From NCBI GenBank assembly GCA_947494035.1, contig CANLTN010000005.1, positions 124,001-188,000 of the forward strand: DNA of 64,000 nucleotides, in the 5' to 3' direction. This stretch comes from Pseudovibrio sp947494035. Its GTDB lineage: Bacteria > Pseudomonadota > Alphaproteobacteria > Rhizobiales > Stappiaceae. The notes below the pieces were generated by a model. That model was not told where the DNA came from. It saw only the letters and a program-made list of their open reading frames with translations, and made no database searches. The translations under genes and the position numbers were made by a program. Below, piece after piece: positions 35,571 to 44,264 of this stretch (its first letter is position 1; the number at the start of each line of letters is the position of its first letter).

Positions 35571-36866
35571 ATGAGTTCCGTTGCACGGGTTGTCAAAGCT
35601 GGGTCTGAGGGAGGCTCTGAGTTCAAGGACCTTTATGAGATTGGTGAAATCCCACCGCTGGGACATGTTCCAAAGAACATGTGGGCGTGGACCATTCGCC
35701 AAGAGCGTCATGGTTCCCCTGATACGGCGATGGTCAAAGAAGTGGTGCCGATATGGGAGTTGGACAGCCACGAAGTGCTCGTTCTGGTGATGGCAGCAGG
35801 CGTGAACTACAATGGCGTCTGGGCAGCCCTTGGTGAGCCGATTTCTCCGTTGGACGTGCATAAAATGCCGTACCATATCGCTGGATCCGATGCCTCCGGT
35901 ATCGTTTGGGCGGTGGGTTCCAAAGTGACCCGCTGGAAAGTTGGCGATGAAGTTGTCGTCCACTGTAATCAGGACGATGGCGACGACGAAGAATGTAATG
36001 GCGGTGACCCAATGTTCTCCAGCTCCCAGCGGATTTGGGGCTATGAGACACCGGATGGCTCGTTTGGACAGTTTGCACGTGTGCAGTCGCAGCAGCTGAT
36101 GCACCGTCCTAAGCATCTGACCTGGGAAGAGAGTGCTTGTTATACACTGACGCTGGCAACCGCTTTCCGCATGTTGTTTGGCCATGCGCCGCATGAGCTG
36201 AAGCCGGGCCAGAATGTGTTGGTCTGGGGTGCTTCCGGTGGACTGGGCGTGTTTGCTGTGCAGCTGATTGCAGCGGCAGGGGCGAACGCAATCGGGGTGA
36301 TTTCCGATGAGAGCAAGCGCGAATACGTGATGTCGTTGGGCGCAAAGGCTGTCATCAACCGAAAAGACTTCGACTGCTGGGGCCAGCTGCCGACAGTGAA
36401 TTCGCCTGAGTATGATAATTGGCTCAAGGAAGCGCGTAAGTTCGGTAAGGCAATCTGGAACATTACCGGCAAGGGCAATGACGTGGACATGGTGTTTGAG
36501 CACCCCGGCGAGGCAACGTTCCCGGTTTCCAGTCTTGTTGTGAAGCGTGGTGGCATGGTGGTGTTCTGTGCGGGTACGACCGGCTTTAACATCACCTTTG
36601 ATGCGCGCTATGTTTGGATGCGTCAGAAACGTATTCAGGGGTCTCACTTTGCACACCTGAAGCAGGCCAGTGAAGCGAACAAGTTTGTGATTGATCGCCG
36701 TATCGACCCTTGCATGAGTGAAGTGTTCTCGTGGGAGCAGATTCCGCAGGCTCATATGAAGATGTGGAAGAACCAGCACGCGCCTGGAAATATGTCGGTT
36801 CTGGTGTGTGCACCAAAGACTGGTCTACGTTCCCTTGAGGATGTTCTTGAAGCCATTGAAAGCTAA
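35571..36866 (+). CDS. ccr: Crotonyl-CoA carboxylase/reductase
   Basis: Key enzyme of the ethylmalonyl-CoA pathway: NADPH-dependent reductive carboxylation of crotonyl-CoA to ethylmalonyl-CoA. The 431-residue MDR-fold protein has MWAWTIRQERHG near residue 37, AAGVNYNGVWAALGEPIS, the NADP motif LVWGASGGLGVFAVQLI near residue 225 and FDARYVWMRQKRIQGSHFA. ATG 35571 with GGAGGAG six bases upstream is chosen over an ATG at 35532. It is divergent from ecm; the 300-bp gap must hold both promoters. Confidence 0.97.
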   Translation: MSSVARVVKAGSEGGSEFKDLYEIGEIPPLGHVPKNMWAWTIRQERHGSPDTAMVKEVVPIWELDSHEVLVLVMAAGVNYNGVWAALGEPISPLDVHKMPYHIAGSDASGIVWAVGSKVTRWKVGDEVVVHCNQDDGDDEECNGGDPMFSSSQRIWGYETPDGSFGQFARVQSQQLMHRPKHLTWEESACYTLTLATAFRMLFGHAPHELKPGQNVLVWGASGGLGVFAVQLIAAAGANAIGVISDESKREYVMSLGAKAVINRKDFDCWGQLPTVNSPEYDNWLKEARKFGKAIWNITGKGNDVDMVFEHPGEATFPVSSLVVKRGGMVVFCAGTTGFNITFDARYVWMRQKRIQGSHFAHLKQASEANKFVIDRRIDPCMSEVFSWEQIPQAHMKMWKNQHAPGNMSVLVCAPKTGLRSLEDVLEAIES

Positions 36867-36887
36867 TCAGGCTTAATCCGGATTATT

Positions 36888-36928
36888 AAAGGAAGTTGGT
36901 GCGTTTCTGCGGCCAGCTTCCTTTTTTT
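36888..36928 (+). terminator. Terminator of ccr
   Basis: AAAGGAAG (36888-36895) pairs with CTTCCTTT (36917-36924), extended inward by TTGG/CCAG with one wobble, then more T. It lies about 20 bases after the ccr stop. Confidence 0.85.
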
Positions 36929-37276
36929 GTAGTTTTTGAGGGCTGTTTTTTATTGAACGACTATTCAACATATAGAAATCGGCGCAGATTTTCTCTGCGC
37001 TTAATTTTTTTCATCTGTACGATTGTTCAGTGTCATTTGTTGTCATTTTTTGTACTTAAAATTACTTATTATTTACTTCAATTTAAGGGGGGTAATTTCC
37101 TGCTGAAGAAAGTCTAAAATAGTTGTTTTGCTTCGGTAAATTTTTTTTCACTTTGTTTGTGTTTTTGTCGACCTTAGTAAGGCGGTTTATAAGTGCTATA
37201 ACTTCGTAGTTGATGTAATTGTAAAGTAAATACAGATTGATGTATTTTTTACGGGCATCCTGAGGATATATCTAAG
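36929..37276. other. AT-rich intergenic region
   Basis: About 350 bp of very AT-rich DNA with several T-runs. A 73-codon plus frame at 36896-37117 has a composition (Phe, Leu, Ile, Cys) expected of random AT-rich DNA and is not called. Nothing else recognised before the importer's promoter. Confidence 0.4.
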
Positions 37277-37339
37277 TTGACAGACACTTTAATATATCTA
37301 TTTTTAGCTATGCAGTTGATACACTGATCATAGTGTATC
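37277..37339 (+). promoter_or_regulatory. Candidate promoter and operator of the quaternary-amine importer
   Basis: TTGACA (37277-37282), a 16-base spacer and TATTTT (37299-37304) form a plausible promoter. Just after the expected start point lies an inverted repeat: GATACACT (37318-37325), spacer GATCAT, AGTGTATC (37332-37339). The position suits a repressor site. The leader to the coding start is then about 140 bases. Confidence 0.4.
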
Positions 37340-37450
37340 CTGCGTTTAATAAGTTTTTGACTTGGTGTCGCGGCCAGAACGACAAGCTGTCCTTGTCAGC
37401 TTTTCTCTCTGACCGGCCCAAAAATGTGTTTTGGTTTTTTGGAGGCCTAT

Positions 37451-38476
37451 GTGTTGAATTTTAAGTCTGCTCTCGCTGCGTGCGTGGTTGCATTGCCTTT
37501 TGCTGTGTCCTCAGCAGAAGCAGCAGATCCTGTTTGCGAAATGGACCGTCCGATTGTTTTTGCGGGTCTGGATTGGGACTCCAACGCATTTCACAATTCG
37601 GTTGCCCAGTTCATCGCTGAAAAAGGGTATGGCTGTGAGACGGATGTTATTCCAGGCTCCACTATTCCGCTTTTGAACGGTATGGCTCGTGGTGATATCG
37701 ATGTGACCATGGAAATCTGGCCTGACAACGTGACTGAAGCTCTTGCTGAAGGTCAGGCGAGAAAGCAGTTTGTCGATCTTGGTGTGAACTTCCCGGATGC
37801 GACGCAGGCTTGGTTTGTGCCGAAGTATCTGGTAGAAGGCGATAACGCACCAGCAAAAGGCCTGAAGTCTGTTGCTGACCTGCCAAAATACAAAGACGTG
37901 TTTGCTGACCCGGAAGAGCCAGGCAAGGGACGTTTTTACAACTGTATCGCTGGTTGGGGCTGTGAGGTTATCAACTCCAAGAAGCTGAACGCCTACAAGC
38001 TGACCGATTCATATGTGAACTTCCGTCCAGGTACCGGCGCTGCGCTGGCTGCGGCGATCGAGTCCAACCTCCGCCGGAAGAAGCCAATCCTATTCTATTA
38101 CTGGGGCCCAACCTGGGTAATGGGTAAGGTTGTTGACGATCTGGTTCAGCTGGAAGAGCCTGCATACAACAAGGAAATCTGGGATGAGCTGTCTGATGAG
38201 ACTGATCCGTCAAAGGTGACCAGAGCTGTGGCATACCCGCTTTCTGCGACACACGTTTACGTCAACACAGAATTCCACGAGAAAGCACCTAAGTTGGTTG
38301 ATTTTCTGACGGCTTACGAGACCACCAGCAACGATGTTTCCAAGGCCCTGGCATTCATGCAGGACACAGGTGGAACCACCGATGATGCTGCGGTTGAGTT
38401 CCTGAAGACCAACGAGGAACTCTGGACAAACTGGGTTCCAGCTGACGTTGCAGAGCGTGTGAAAGCTGCTCTGTAA
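37451..38476 (+). CDS. Glycine betaine/proline-type ABC transporter, periplasmic binding protein
   Basis: An OpuAC/ProX-family solute receptor of 341 residues. The signal peptide runs to about AEAADP (residue 26); the mature part begins with a Cys-containing segment and has FAGLDWDSNAFHNSVAQFI, IPGSTIPLLNGMARGDIDV and an aromatic-rich ligand area (FYYWGPTWVMGK, AWFVPKYL). An ATG at 37424 exists, but GGAGG at 37441-37445 directs to GTG 37451 or TTG 37454. It heads a three-gene operon with permease and ATPase. Ligand: a quaternary amine (betaine, proline betaine, choline or carnitine), not resolved. Confidence 0.88.
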   Translation: MLNFKSALAACVVALPFAVSSAEAADPVCEMDRPIVFAGLDWDSNAFHNSVAQFIAEKGYGCETDVIPGSTIPLLNGMARGDIDVTMEIWPDNVTEALAEGQARKQFVDLGVNFPDATQAWFVPKYLVEGDNAPAKGLKSVADLPKYKDVFADPEEPGKGRFYNCIAGWGCEVINSKKLNAYKLTDSYVNFRPGTGAALAAAIESNLRRKKPILFYYWGPTWVMGKVVDDLVQLEEPAYNKEIWDELSDETDPSKVTRAVAYPLSATHVYVNTEFHEKAPKLVDFLTAYETTSNDVSKALAFMQDTGGTTDDAAVEFLKTNEELWTNWVPADVAERVKAAL

Positions 38477-38569
38477 TTTTGCAGTCAACCTGACTGTTTT
38501 GAAAATCTTCGAATAAGAAGTGATCACGGAACCTGTTTCCGTGATCCTTGCTAAAAATAAGAGGATCAC

Positions 38570-39439
38570 ATGGCTTTCGACGTGTTTCCCGATATCGGGA
38601 AACCTATCCGAACTTCCACAAACGATCTGGTTGATTTTCTCGTCGTGAACTACGGCGATGGATTTGAAGCCTTTTCCAACTCCATCCTGTTTTTGCTGGT
38701 ACGACTTGAGCGAGTTCTGCGCAGTGCTGACCCTGTTGTTATTCTGGTCTGCGTTGGGTTGATTACCTTTGCGGCGAGTAGACGTTGGGGGCTAAGTGTG
38801 GGGATGGTCGCCGCAATGTGGTTCATTGGCGCACTCGGCCTTTGGGAACAAGCGATGCAGACCGTGGCAATCTTGCTGGTTGCAGTGCTGATCTCCGTGG
38901 TGATTGGTGTTCCACTTGGCGTAATTTCTGCTCGCTCTGATCGTTTCAGGTCCTTACTCAATCCTGTGCTGGATCTGATGCAAACGATCCCGAGCTTTGT
39001 TTACCTCATTCCGGCTGCCATGTTGTTCGGTCTGGGTAAAGTTCCGGCCATTATGGCGACGATTATCTATGCCGCTCCTCCGCTTATTCGTCTGACCGAC
39101 CTTGGTATACGACATGTCGATGCCGAAGTTGTTGAGGCCAGCCGGGCCTTTGGCGCAACACGTTGGCAAATCCTGAAGGGTGTACAGATTCCGCTCGCGC
39201 TTCCATCCATCATGCAAGGAATTAACCAGACCATGATGATGGCCTTGGCTATGGTGGTGATTGCGTCCATGATTGGGGCACGTGGTGTCGGGGAAACCGT
39301 TCTACTGGGATTGCAGCGTAACGATGCAGGGCAAGGGTTGCTTGGTGGCCTGGCTATTGTCGCGCTTGCGGTGGTGTTTGACCGTATTACACAATCAGCA
39401 GGACAACGGATGCAAGCGCATCGCAAGGTAACAGGTTGA
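38570..39439 (+). CDS. Glycine betaine/proline-type ABC transporter, permease
   Basis: A 289-residue inner-membrane permease of the ProW type with six to seven hydrophobic segments. The cytoplasmic coupling loop contains EASRAFGATRWQILKGVQIPLALPSI (residues about 185-212), the EAA motif that contacts the ATPase. It sits between the binding-protein gene (93 bases upstream) and the ATPase gene (10 bases downstream). It is shorter at the N-terminus than E. coli ProW, as usual in alphaproteobacteria. Confidence 0.9.
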   Translation: MAFDVFPDIGKPIRTSTNDLVDFLVVNYGDGFEAFSNSILFLLVRLERVLRSADPVVILVCVGLITFAASRRWGLSVGMVAAMWFIGALGLWEQAMQTVAILLVAVLISVVIGVPLGVISARSDRFRSLLNPVLDLMQTIPSFVYLIPAAMLFGLGKVPAIMATIIYAAPPLIRLTDLGIRHVDAEVVEASRAFGATRWQILKGVQIPLALPSIMQGINQTMMMALAMVVIASMIGARGVGETVLLGLQRNDAGQGLLGGLAIVALAVVFDRITQSAGQRMQAHRKVTG

Positions 39440-39448
39440 GGCGCTGAC

Positions 39449-40714
39449 ATGGCACTAATCGAAGTACAAAACATAACCAAGATTTTTGGTAGTGCGCCCA
39501 AGAAAGAGCTCGCCAAGGTCAAGAATGGTATGGGTAAGGAGCAGCTGCTTGCTGAAACCGGTCATACCGTTGGCTTGAATGATGTCTCTCTTAGCATCGA
39601 GAAAGGCGAGATCTTTGTGATCATGGGCCTTTCCGGCTCTGGTAAGTCCACACTTATCCGTCACTTCAACCGTTTGATTGACCCGACGGACGGGCACATT
39701 CTGGTTGATGGTTTGGATGTTATGGCTCTTTCCAACAAGGAGCTGGAAGACTTCCGACGCCACCGTATGTCCATGGTGTTTCAGCGCTTTGGCCTGATGC
39801 CGCACCGTACTATCATTCAGAATGTGGCGTACGGCCTTGAAGTGCAGGGCATTGCAAAAGCTGACCGCGAAGCAACAGCCCGCAAATGGATTGATACTGT
39901 TGGGCTTGCTGGTTTTGAAGACCAGTACCCGAGCCAGCTTTCAGGTGGCATGCAGCAGCGTGTCGGGCTTGCGCGTGCACTTGCGACAGATGCTGATATC
40001 CTGCTGATGGATGAGGCGTTTTCTGCACTTGACCCACTAATCCGCTCGCAGATGCAGGACCAGCTGGTTGAGCTGAACGATAAGCTGCATAAGACCATCG
40101 TGTTTATCACGCACGATCTGGATGAAGCTTTGCGTATTGGAGACAAGATTGCCATCCTGAAGGATGGTGTTCTGTCACAAGTCGGTACACCGCCTGAGAT
40201 CCTTCTGGAGCCAGCTGATGACTATGTGCGGGCGTTCGTTCGTGATGTGAACCGCGCACGGGTCTTGACTGTTGGCACTGTGATGCAACCGCCAGCTCTG
40301 CGTATTACCCATGATAACATGGAAAAAGCGTTGGCTGATATGCGTCGCAATGATGAAGATTTCGGTTATGTGATTGAGAATAAAGAGTTCCGCGGTGTTG
40401 TCACTCAGGCGGGGCTGGCTGAGGAAGTTGCTAAACAGGGTGATAGTCCTTCTCTTTACGCGTTTGCTGATGACAGCAGCGTGGTGGAGCTGGAAGACAC
40501 TCTGGAAGAAGCTCTTCCTACAACACTGGAGGCGGATTATCCGGTTCCGGTGGTTTGTGAAGACGGAAGGCTTATGGGCGTTCTGAGTTCTGAAGAGATG
40601 GGCAGTGCGCTGACACCTCCAGACGAGCTTGAGAATGGTGAGACTGCAGGTGCAGCTGACAAAGATGCGAGCAGTGAACCAGCTAAAGCTGAAGTGCTAA
40701 AGGAAGCATCCTGA
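39449..40714 (+). CDS. Glycine betaine/proline-type ABC transporter, ATP-binding protein
   Basis: A 421-residue ProV/OpuAA-type ATPase. Walker A GLSGSGKST near residue 70, Q-loop FQRFGLMPH, signature LSGGMQQRVGLARAL near residue 169, Walker B ILLMDEAFSALDP, H-loop FITHDLDEA. Residues about 280-390 are a weak tandem CBS module that in relatives senses ionic strength, followed by an acidic Ala/Glu-rich tail. A terminator lies immediately downstream, closing the operon. Confidence 0.93.
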   Translation: MALIEVQNITKIFGSAPKKELAKVKNGMGKEQLLAETGHTVGLNDVSLSIEKGEIFVIMGLSGSGKSTLIRHFNRLIDPTDGHILVDGLDVMALSNKELEDFRRHRMSMVFQRFGLMPHRTIIQNVAYGLEVQGIAKADREATARKWIDTVGLAGFEDQYPSQLSGGMQQRVGLARALATDADILLMDEAFSALDPLIRSQMQDQLVELNDKLHKTIVFITHDLDEALRIGDKIAILKDGVLSQVGTPPEILLEPADDYVRAFVRDVNRARVLTVGTVMQPPALRITHDNMEKALADMRRNDEDFGYVIENKEFRGVVTQAGLAEEVAKQGDSPSLYAFADDSSVVELEDTLEEALPTTLEADYPVPVVCEDGRLMGVLSSEEMGSALTPPDELENGETAGAADKDASSEPAKAEVLKEAS

Positions 40715-40735
40715 CCACTTTGTCAGGACGTTGGG

Positions 40736-40761
40736 AAGGCCGGGTAACACCGGCCTTTTTT
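40736..40761 (+). terminator. Terminator of the quaternary-amine importer operon
   Basis: AAGGCCGG (40736-40743) and CCGGCCTT (40750-40757) pair exactly around GTAACA, followed by further T. Confidence 0.88.
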
Positions 40762-40869
40762 GATTGTATCGTGTTCATTTGTGTGTGTGCTGAGAGTTTG
40801 GGCTTGGCTTGCCGGAATTTACCGATAGGGTGGCACGGAGATTCTAAGTTTGCTGAAAAGTGATTTTGC

Positions 40870-41382
40870 ATGAAGATGTTTCGCGGTGGCGGTATCGCCC
40901 TGGTTCTTGCTGTTGGACTGGCACTTGTCGGGTGTGTGAACACTGATGAAACGCCAAGCTATTATCAAAATCTGGAGAGCCACTCCGCGCAAATTGATGG
41001 AAACGTTGCGGCATCTATGATTTCCAGCTACCGCGCGCAGAAAGATCTACCACCGGTTACAATCGATCCTTTACTGACGCGGATTGCGCAGGCTCAGGCT
41101 GACGGGATGGCCCGTGCTGAGGATGTGAATGCTGCGCGCAAGGGGAACCTTCGCCTATCTGTTTTGATGGATGAGGCCGGGCAGGGTGATGTTCATGCCG
41201 TCAATAACCTGAGTGCGGGCTATCGCAGATGGGCGGAGGCCTTTTCTGGCTGGCGTGACTCGCCAAAGCATAACGCGGTGATGCTGGATGCAGAGGGAAC
41301 CCGCATCGGGATCGCAACGGCTTATGCCCCTGGATCGAAATACAAGGTGTTCTGGAGCCTTGTGGTTGCGGGGCCGCGTTAA
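40870..41382 (+). CDS. CAP-domain (SCP/PR-1-like) lipoprotein
   Basis: A 170-residue exported lipoprotein: lipobox ALVGC with the acylated Cys at residue 22. The CAP domain shows SMISSYRAQKDLPPVTIDPLLTRIAQAQADGMARA, a shortened middle and the family end WRDSPKHNAVMLDAEGTRIGIATAYAPGSKYKVFWSLV (regions given by position: about 45-80 and 125-165). Bacterial CAP proteins are mostly uncharacterised; some bind lipids or cell wall. It stands alone between the importer operon and the acyl-CoA synthetase gene. Confidence 0.85.
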   Translation: MKMFRGGGIALVLAVGLALVGCVNTDETPSYYQNLESHSAQIDGNVAASMISSYRAQKDLPPVTIDPLLTRIAQAQADGMARAEDVNAARKGNLRLSVLMDEAGQGDVHAVNNLSAGYRRWAEAFSGWRDSPKHNAVMLDAEGTRIGIATAYAPGSKYKVFWSLVVAGPR

Positions 41383-41489
41383 CTCTGACTTCTCATTGGA
41401 CTAAAGAGCGACCAAAGGCCTGTTTCTCATTGGGCGGTGCAGCGATAAACTCTCCTTGATTTTCGATTTGTGCTTTGAGGAGGTCTGGT

Positions 41490-43133
41490 GTGCTGCCAAC
41501 AGTGACGACCTACGAGGATTTACGCGCTCAGTTTCGCTGGACTATTCCGGCGAGCTACAATATCGCGTTTGATGCGTGTGATCGTTGGGCTGATGTTGAG
41601 CCAGAGCGCACGGCTTTGCTGCATGTGCTTGGTTCTGGTGACGTTGAGGCGTGGAGCTACGGGCAACTCAAAGTAAATTCCTGCAAGCTTGCCAATGCGT
41701 TGCAGTCTTTAGGGGTGGTTGCACGCGACTGTGTGGCTTTGCTGCTGCCGCAAGCGCCGGAAACGGCTATTTCACATCTTGCGATTTATCGGCTTGGCGC
41801 GATTGCTGTCCCGCTGGCGGCTTTGTTTGGCCCTGAAGCGCTGCAATACCGGCTGGAGAATGCTGGTGCGAAGGTGGTGATCACCAACAAAGCTGGCCTT
41901 GAGAAGCTTGCTGCACTGCGTGAGAATCTGCCGTTTCTTGAGCATGTTATCTGCGTTGATGGCGCAAGAGATGGGGCCATTGGGTACCATAGCTTGATTG
42001 CGAGCAGCTCAGACCGCTTTGAGAGCTGTGCCACTGGCCCTGATGATCCCGCTTTGATGATCTATACTTCTGGCACCACAGGGCAGCCCAACGGGGCGTT
42101 GCTTGCGCATCGGGTGTTGCTCGGGCATTTGCCGGGGATTCAGATGGCGCATGAGTTTTTTCCGCAAGCTGGGGACTTGTTTTGGACGCCTGCTGATTGG
42201 GCGTGGGCTGGTGGTCTCTTGAATGCGTTGCTGCCTTCTCTGAAGTTTGGCGTGCCTGTGGTGACTGCACGGATTGATAAGTTTGATCCGGAAGGCGCGT
42301 TTGAATTGATGGTGCGTCACGGCGTGCGCAATGCGTTTATTCCGCCGACTGCGCTGAAGATGATGCGGAGTGTCGATCATCGGCCCTATTCTAAGAACCT
42401 TCAGCTTCGTTCTGTTTGCTCTGCAGGGGAAGCATTGGGGCGTGAGGCGTTTGCGTGGTGCAAAGAGGCGCTTGGGGTTGCGCCAAACGAGATGTATGGG
42501 CAGACCGAGTGCAATCTGGTGCTTGGCTCTGGAGCTGGGATCGGGGTTTCTCGTGCAGGTGCGATTGGCAAGCCGGTGCCGGGGCATGATGTTGGGGTTA
42601 TTCGCCCTGATGGTTCAGTCTGTGAGCCAGAAGAGCAGGGAGAGATTGCTGTTCGTCGTGGCACGCCCGTTATGTTCCTCGGGTATTGGCAGAGGTCTGA
42701 TGCAGATGAGGGCAAGTTCCTTGGTGATTGGATGCTGACGGGTGATCAGGGCGTGGTTGATGCGGATGGCTACGTCCATTTTGTTGGCCGTAATGATGAT
42801 GTGATCACGTCTGCTGGCTACCGTATTGGACCTACCGAGATTGAAGATTGCCTGATCAAGCATGAAGCGGTTGGGCTGGCTGCTGTTGTCGGCAAGCCTG
42901 ATCCGGTGCGCACGGAGATTGTGAAGGCGTATATTGTCCTGAAGGATGGATTTGAGCAGAGCGATGATTTGGTTGAAAACATTCGCCAATATGTGCGTGT
43001 GAGGCTTTCGGCTCATGAATATCCGCGGGAAATCGAATTTGTCTCCGAGATGCCGTTGACGACCAGCGGAAAGGTTATTCGCCGGATCTTGCGGAGCAGA
43101 GCACAGGAAGAAGCTGATCTGGTTGAGGGCTAG
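41490..43133 (+). CDS. Acyl-CoA synthetase (AMP-forming, medium-chain type)
   Basis: A 547-residue ANL-superfamily ligase. The P-loop reads YTSGTTGQPNGALLAH (near residue 198): the usual Lys of TSGTTGxPKG is Asn. Later motifs are intact: MYGQTECN, TGDQGVVDADGYVHFVGRNDDVI, GYRIGPTEIED and the catalytic Lys in LTTSGKVIRR. GTG 41490 with GGAGG six bases upstream is preferred to TTG 41475. Resembles acetyl/medium-chain acyl-CoA synthetases; fatty-acid chain length cannot be set. Convergent with the acetyltransferase gene, four bases apart. Confidence 0.9.
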   Translation: MLPTVTTYEDLRAQFRWTIPASYNIAFDACDRWADVEPERTALLHVLGSGDVEAWSYGQLKVNSCKLANALQSLGVVARDCVALLLPQAPETAISHLAIYRLGAIAVPLAALFGPEALQYRLENAGAKVVITNKAGLEKLAALRENLPFLEHVICVDGARDGAIGYHSLIASSSDRFESCATGPDDPALMIYTSGTTGQPNGALLAHRVLLGHLPGIQMAHEFFPQAGDLFWTPADWAWAGGLLNALLPSLKFGVPVVTARIDKFDPEGAFELMVRHGVRNAFIPPTALKMMRSVDHRPYSKNLQLRSVCSAGEALGREAFAWCKEALGVAPNEMYGQTECNLVLGSGAGIGVSRAGAIGKPVPGHDVGVIRPDGSVCEPEEQGEIAVRRGTPVMFLGYWQRSDADEGKFLGDWMLTGDQGVVDADGYVHFVGRNDDVITSAGYRIGPTEIEDCLIKHEAVGLAAVVGKPDPVRTEIVKAYIVLKDGFEQSDDLVENIRQYVRVRLSAHEYPREIEFVSEMPLTTSGKVIRRILRSRAQEEADLVEG

Positions 43134-43136
43134 GTG

Positions 43137-44264
43137 TTACTTGCGGCCCAGCAGCTTCTTGGTTCTGCTCTTTAGTGCCTGCTTTGCACGTGATCCGGCT
43201 TCAGCTTCCCACATTGCAAAGCGCGCTATCGGGCCTTTACCGATCAGCAGGGTAACGTAGGGAAATCTTGCTGTCCATGCCTTGTTTGCCATCTGGTTGT
43301 CGGGGGTTGAAAGGGAGTCTGCACCCGAAAAAACAGGGTCCTCCAGGAGCTGCTGCGTGCTGTAGTAGATGAGTAGTTGGCCAGGTGAGAACTTGGCAAG
43401 GCTCTCGTCGAAGCATGTTTTCCAGCCGAATATGCGGCCTTGCTCGCGGAGCAGGAGGTTGGTTGCGATCAGCTTTCCATCTAGTCGCAATTGTCCGATA
43501 CGGATATTTCCTGCTTGTGCTTGTTTGGAGACCATCTCTCTGGTGAAGGCTGCGTCGGGTTCTCTGGAAAGCAACGCGGTGCCTTGTTTGCCTTTCCATC
43601 CGTTCGCTTCCAGTTTCAGGAAGTCTTCCAGCCCCACCTGTAAGTCACTCGGGCTGTCCAGCATGGAGAATGTGAGTGCGCCTTGCTTCTCCAACCGCCG
43701 CTGGTTTTTGAATGCTCCTTTCCAAGAGGAGCGTTTCTTCAAAGCGTCAAAATCCGCTTGTCCCTTGGTGCCGGACAGTTGGAAAGCGCGGTCCTCCTGA
43801 GATGACACGTGTTGCTGCCAACTATTGGTCTGTAATGCTTCTTGCAGGCGCTTGTAGACGAGGCCGTCTGTTCCATGGAATGGGAGCAGCAGGGTTTGGG
43901 TCCAGCTCAAACTACATGCGGTCTCCAGCAGTTTGTTGAGTGTTGCCGGTGTTGCTTCTTCGGAGAACAATAGGGTGCCGAGCGGCCCATAATCGCCAGC
44001 CAGCGTGCAGGGGAGTTTGAAGAGTAGGCCTCGCCGTATTTTCACGACTGGCAGGGCTGCGAGGGCTTTTGTGCCGGAAGGGTCCAGTGCCAGTAATAGC
44101 TTGATGGAGCCATTTGCCTTGTGCGTGTTGAAGGCCTTTACGAAATTGCTGGAGAAAAACGGATTGGGCTCAACGGCATTCACAGACAGCTGTTGCCAAA
44201 GGTGGTCTGCTGTCTGATCCTCGCCGGGTGTCAGCAGTTTGATCGTTGCGCTATCCTGCTTCAT
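43137..44264 (-). CDS. GNAT/FemAB-like acetyltransferase of the CelD/BcsL type
   Basis: A 375-residue cytosolic protein of the duplicated GNAT fold (Acetyltransf_6 group). The conserved region is FLKLEANGWKGKQGTALLSR (near residue 218) followed by AGNIRIGQLRLDGKLIATNLLLREQGRIFGWKTCFDES (region 250-290). Such enzymes modify exported polysaccharides. It overlaps the upstream flippase gene by 14 bases, so the two form an operon for some glycan or cell-surface polymer, although no glycosyltransferase lies nearby. Confidence 0.82.
   Translation of the reverse strand: MKQDSATIKLLTPGEDQTADHLWQQLSVNAVEPNPFFSSNFVKAFNTHKANGSIKLLLALDPSGTKALAALPVVKIRRGLLFKLPCTLAGDYGPLGTLLFSEEATPATLNKLLETACSLSWTQTLLLPFHGTDGLVYKRLQEALQTNSWQQHVSSQEDRAFQLSGTKGQADFDALKKRSSWKGAFKNQRRLEKQGALTFSMLDSPSDLQVGLEDFLKLEANGWKGKQGTALLSREPDAAFTREMVSKQAQAGNIRIGQLRLDGKLIATNLLLREQGRIFGWKTCFDESLAKFSPGQLLIYYSTQQLLEDPVFSGADSLSTPDNQMANKAWTARFPYVTLLIGKGPIARFAMWEAEAGSRAKQALKSRTKKLLGRK

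Noticed and set aside
35388..36779. 463-codon minus-strand frame opposite ccr
   Set aside because: It is antisense to a clearly identified enzyme, rich in His, Arg and Cys as expected of a shadow frame, and has no domain.
36896..37117. 73-codon plus-strand frame after ccr
   Set aside because: It starts inside the ccr terminator and shows a random AT-rich composition.
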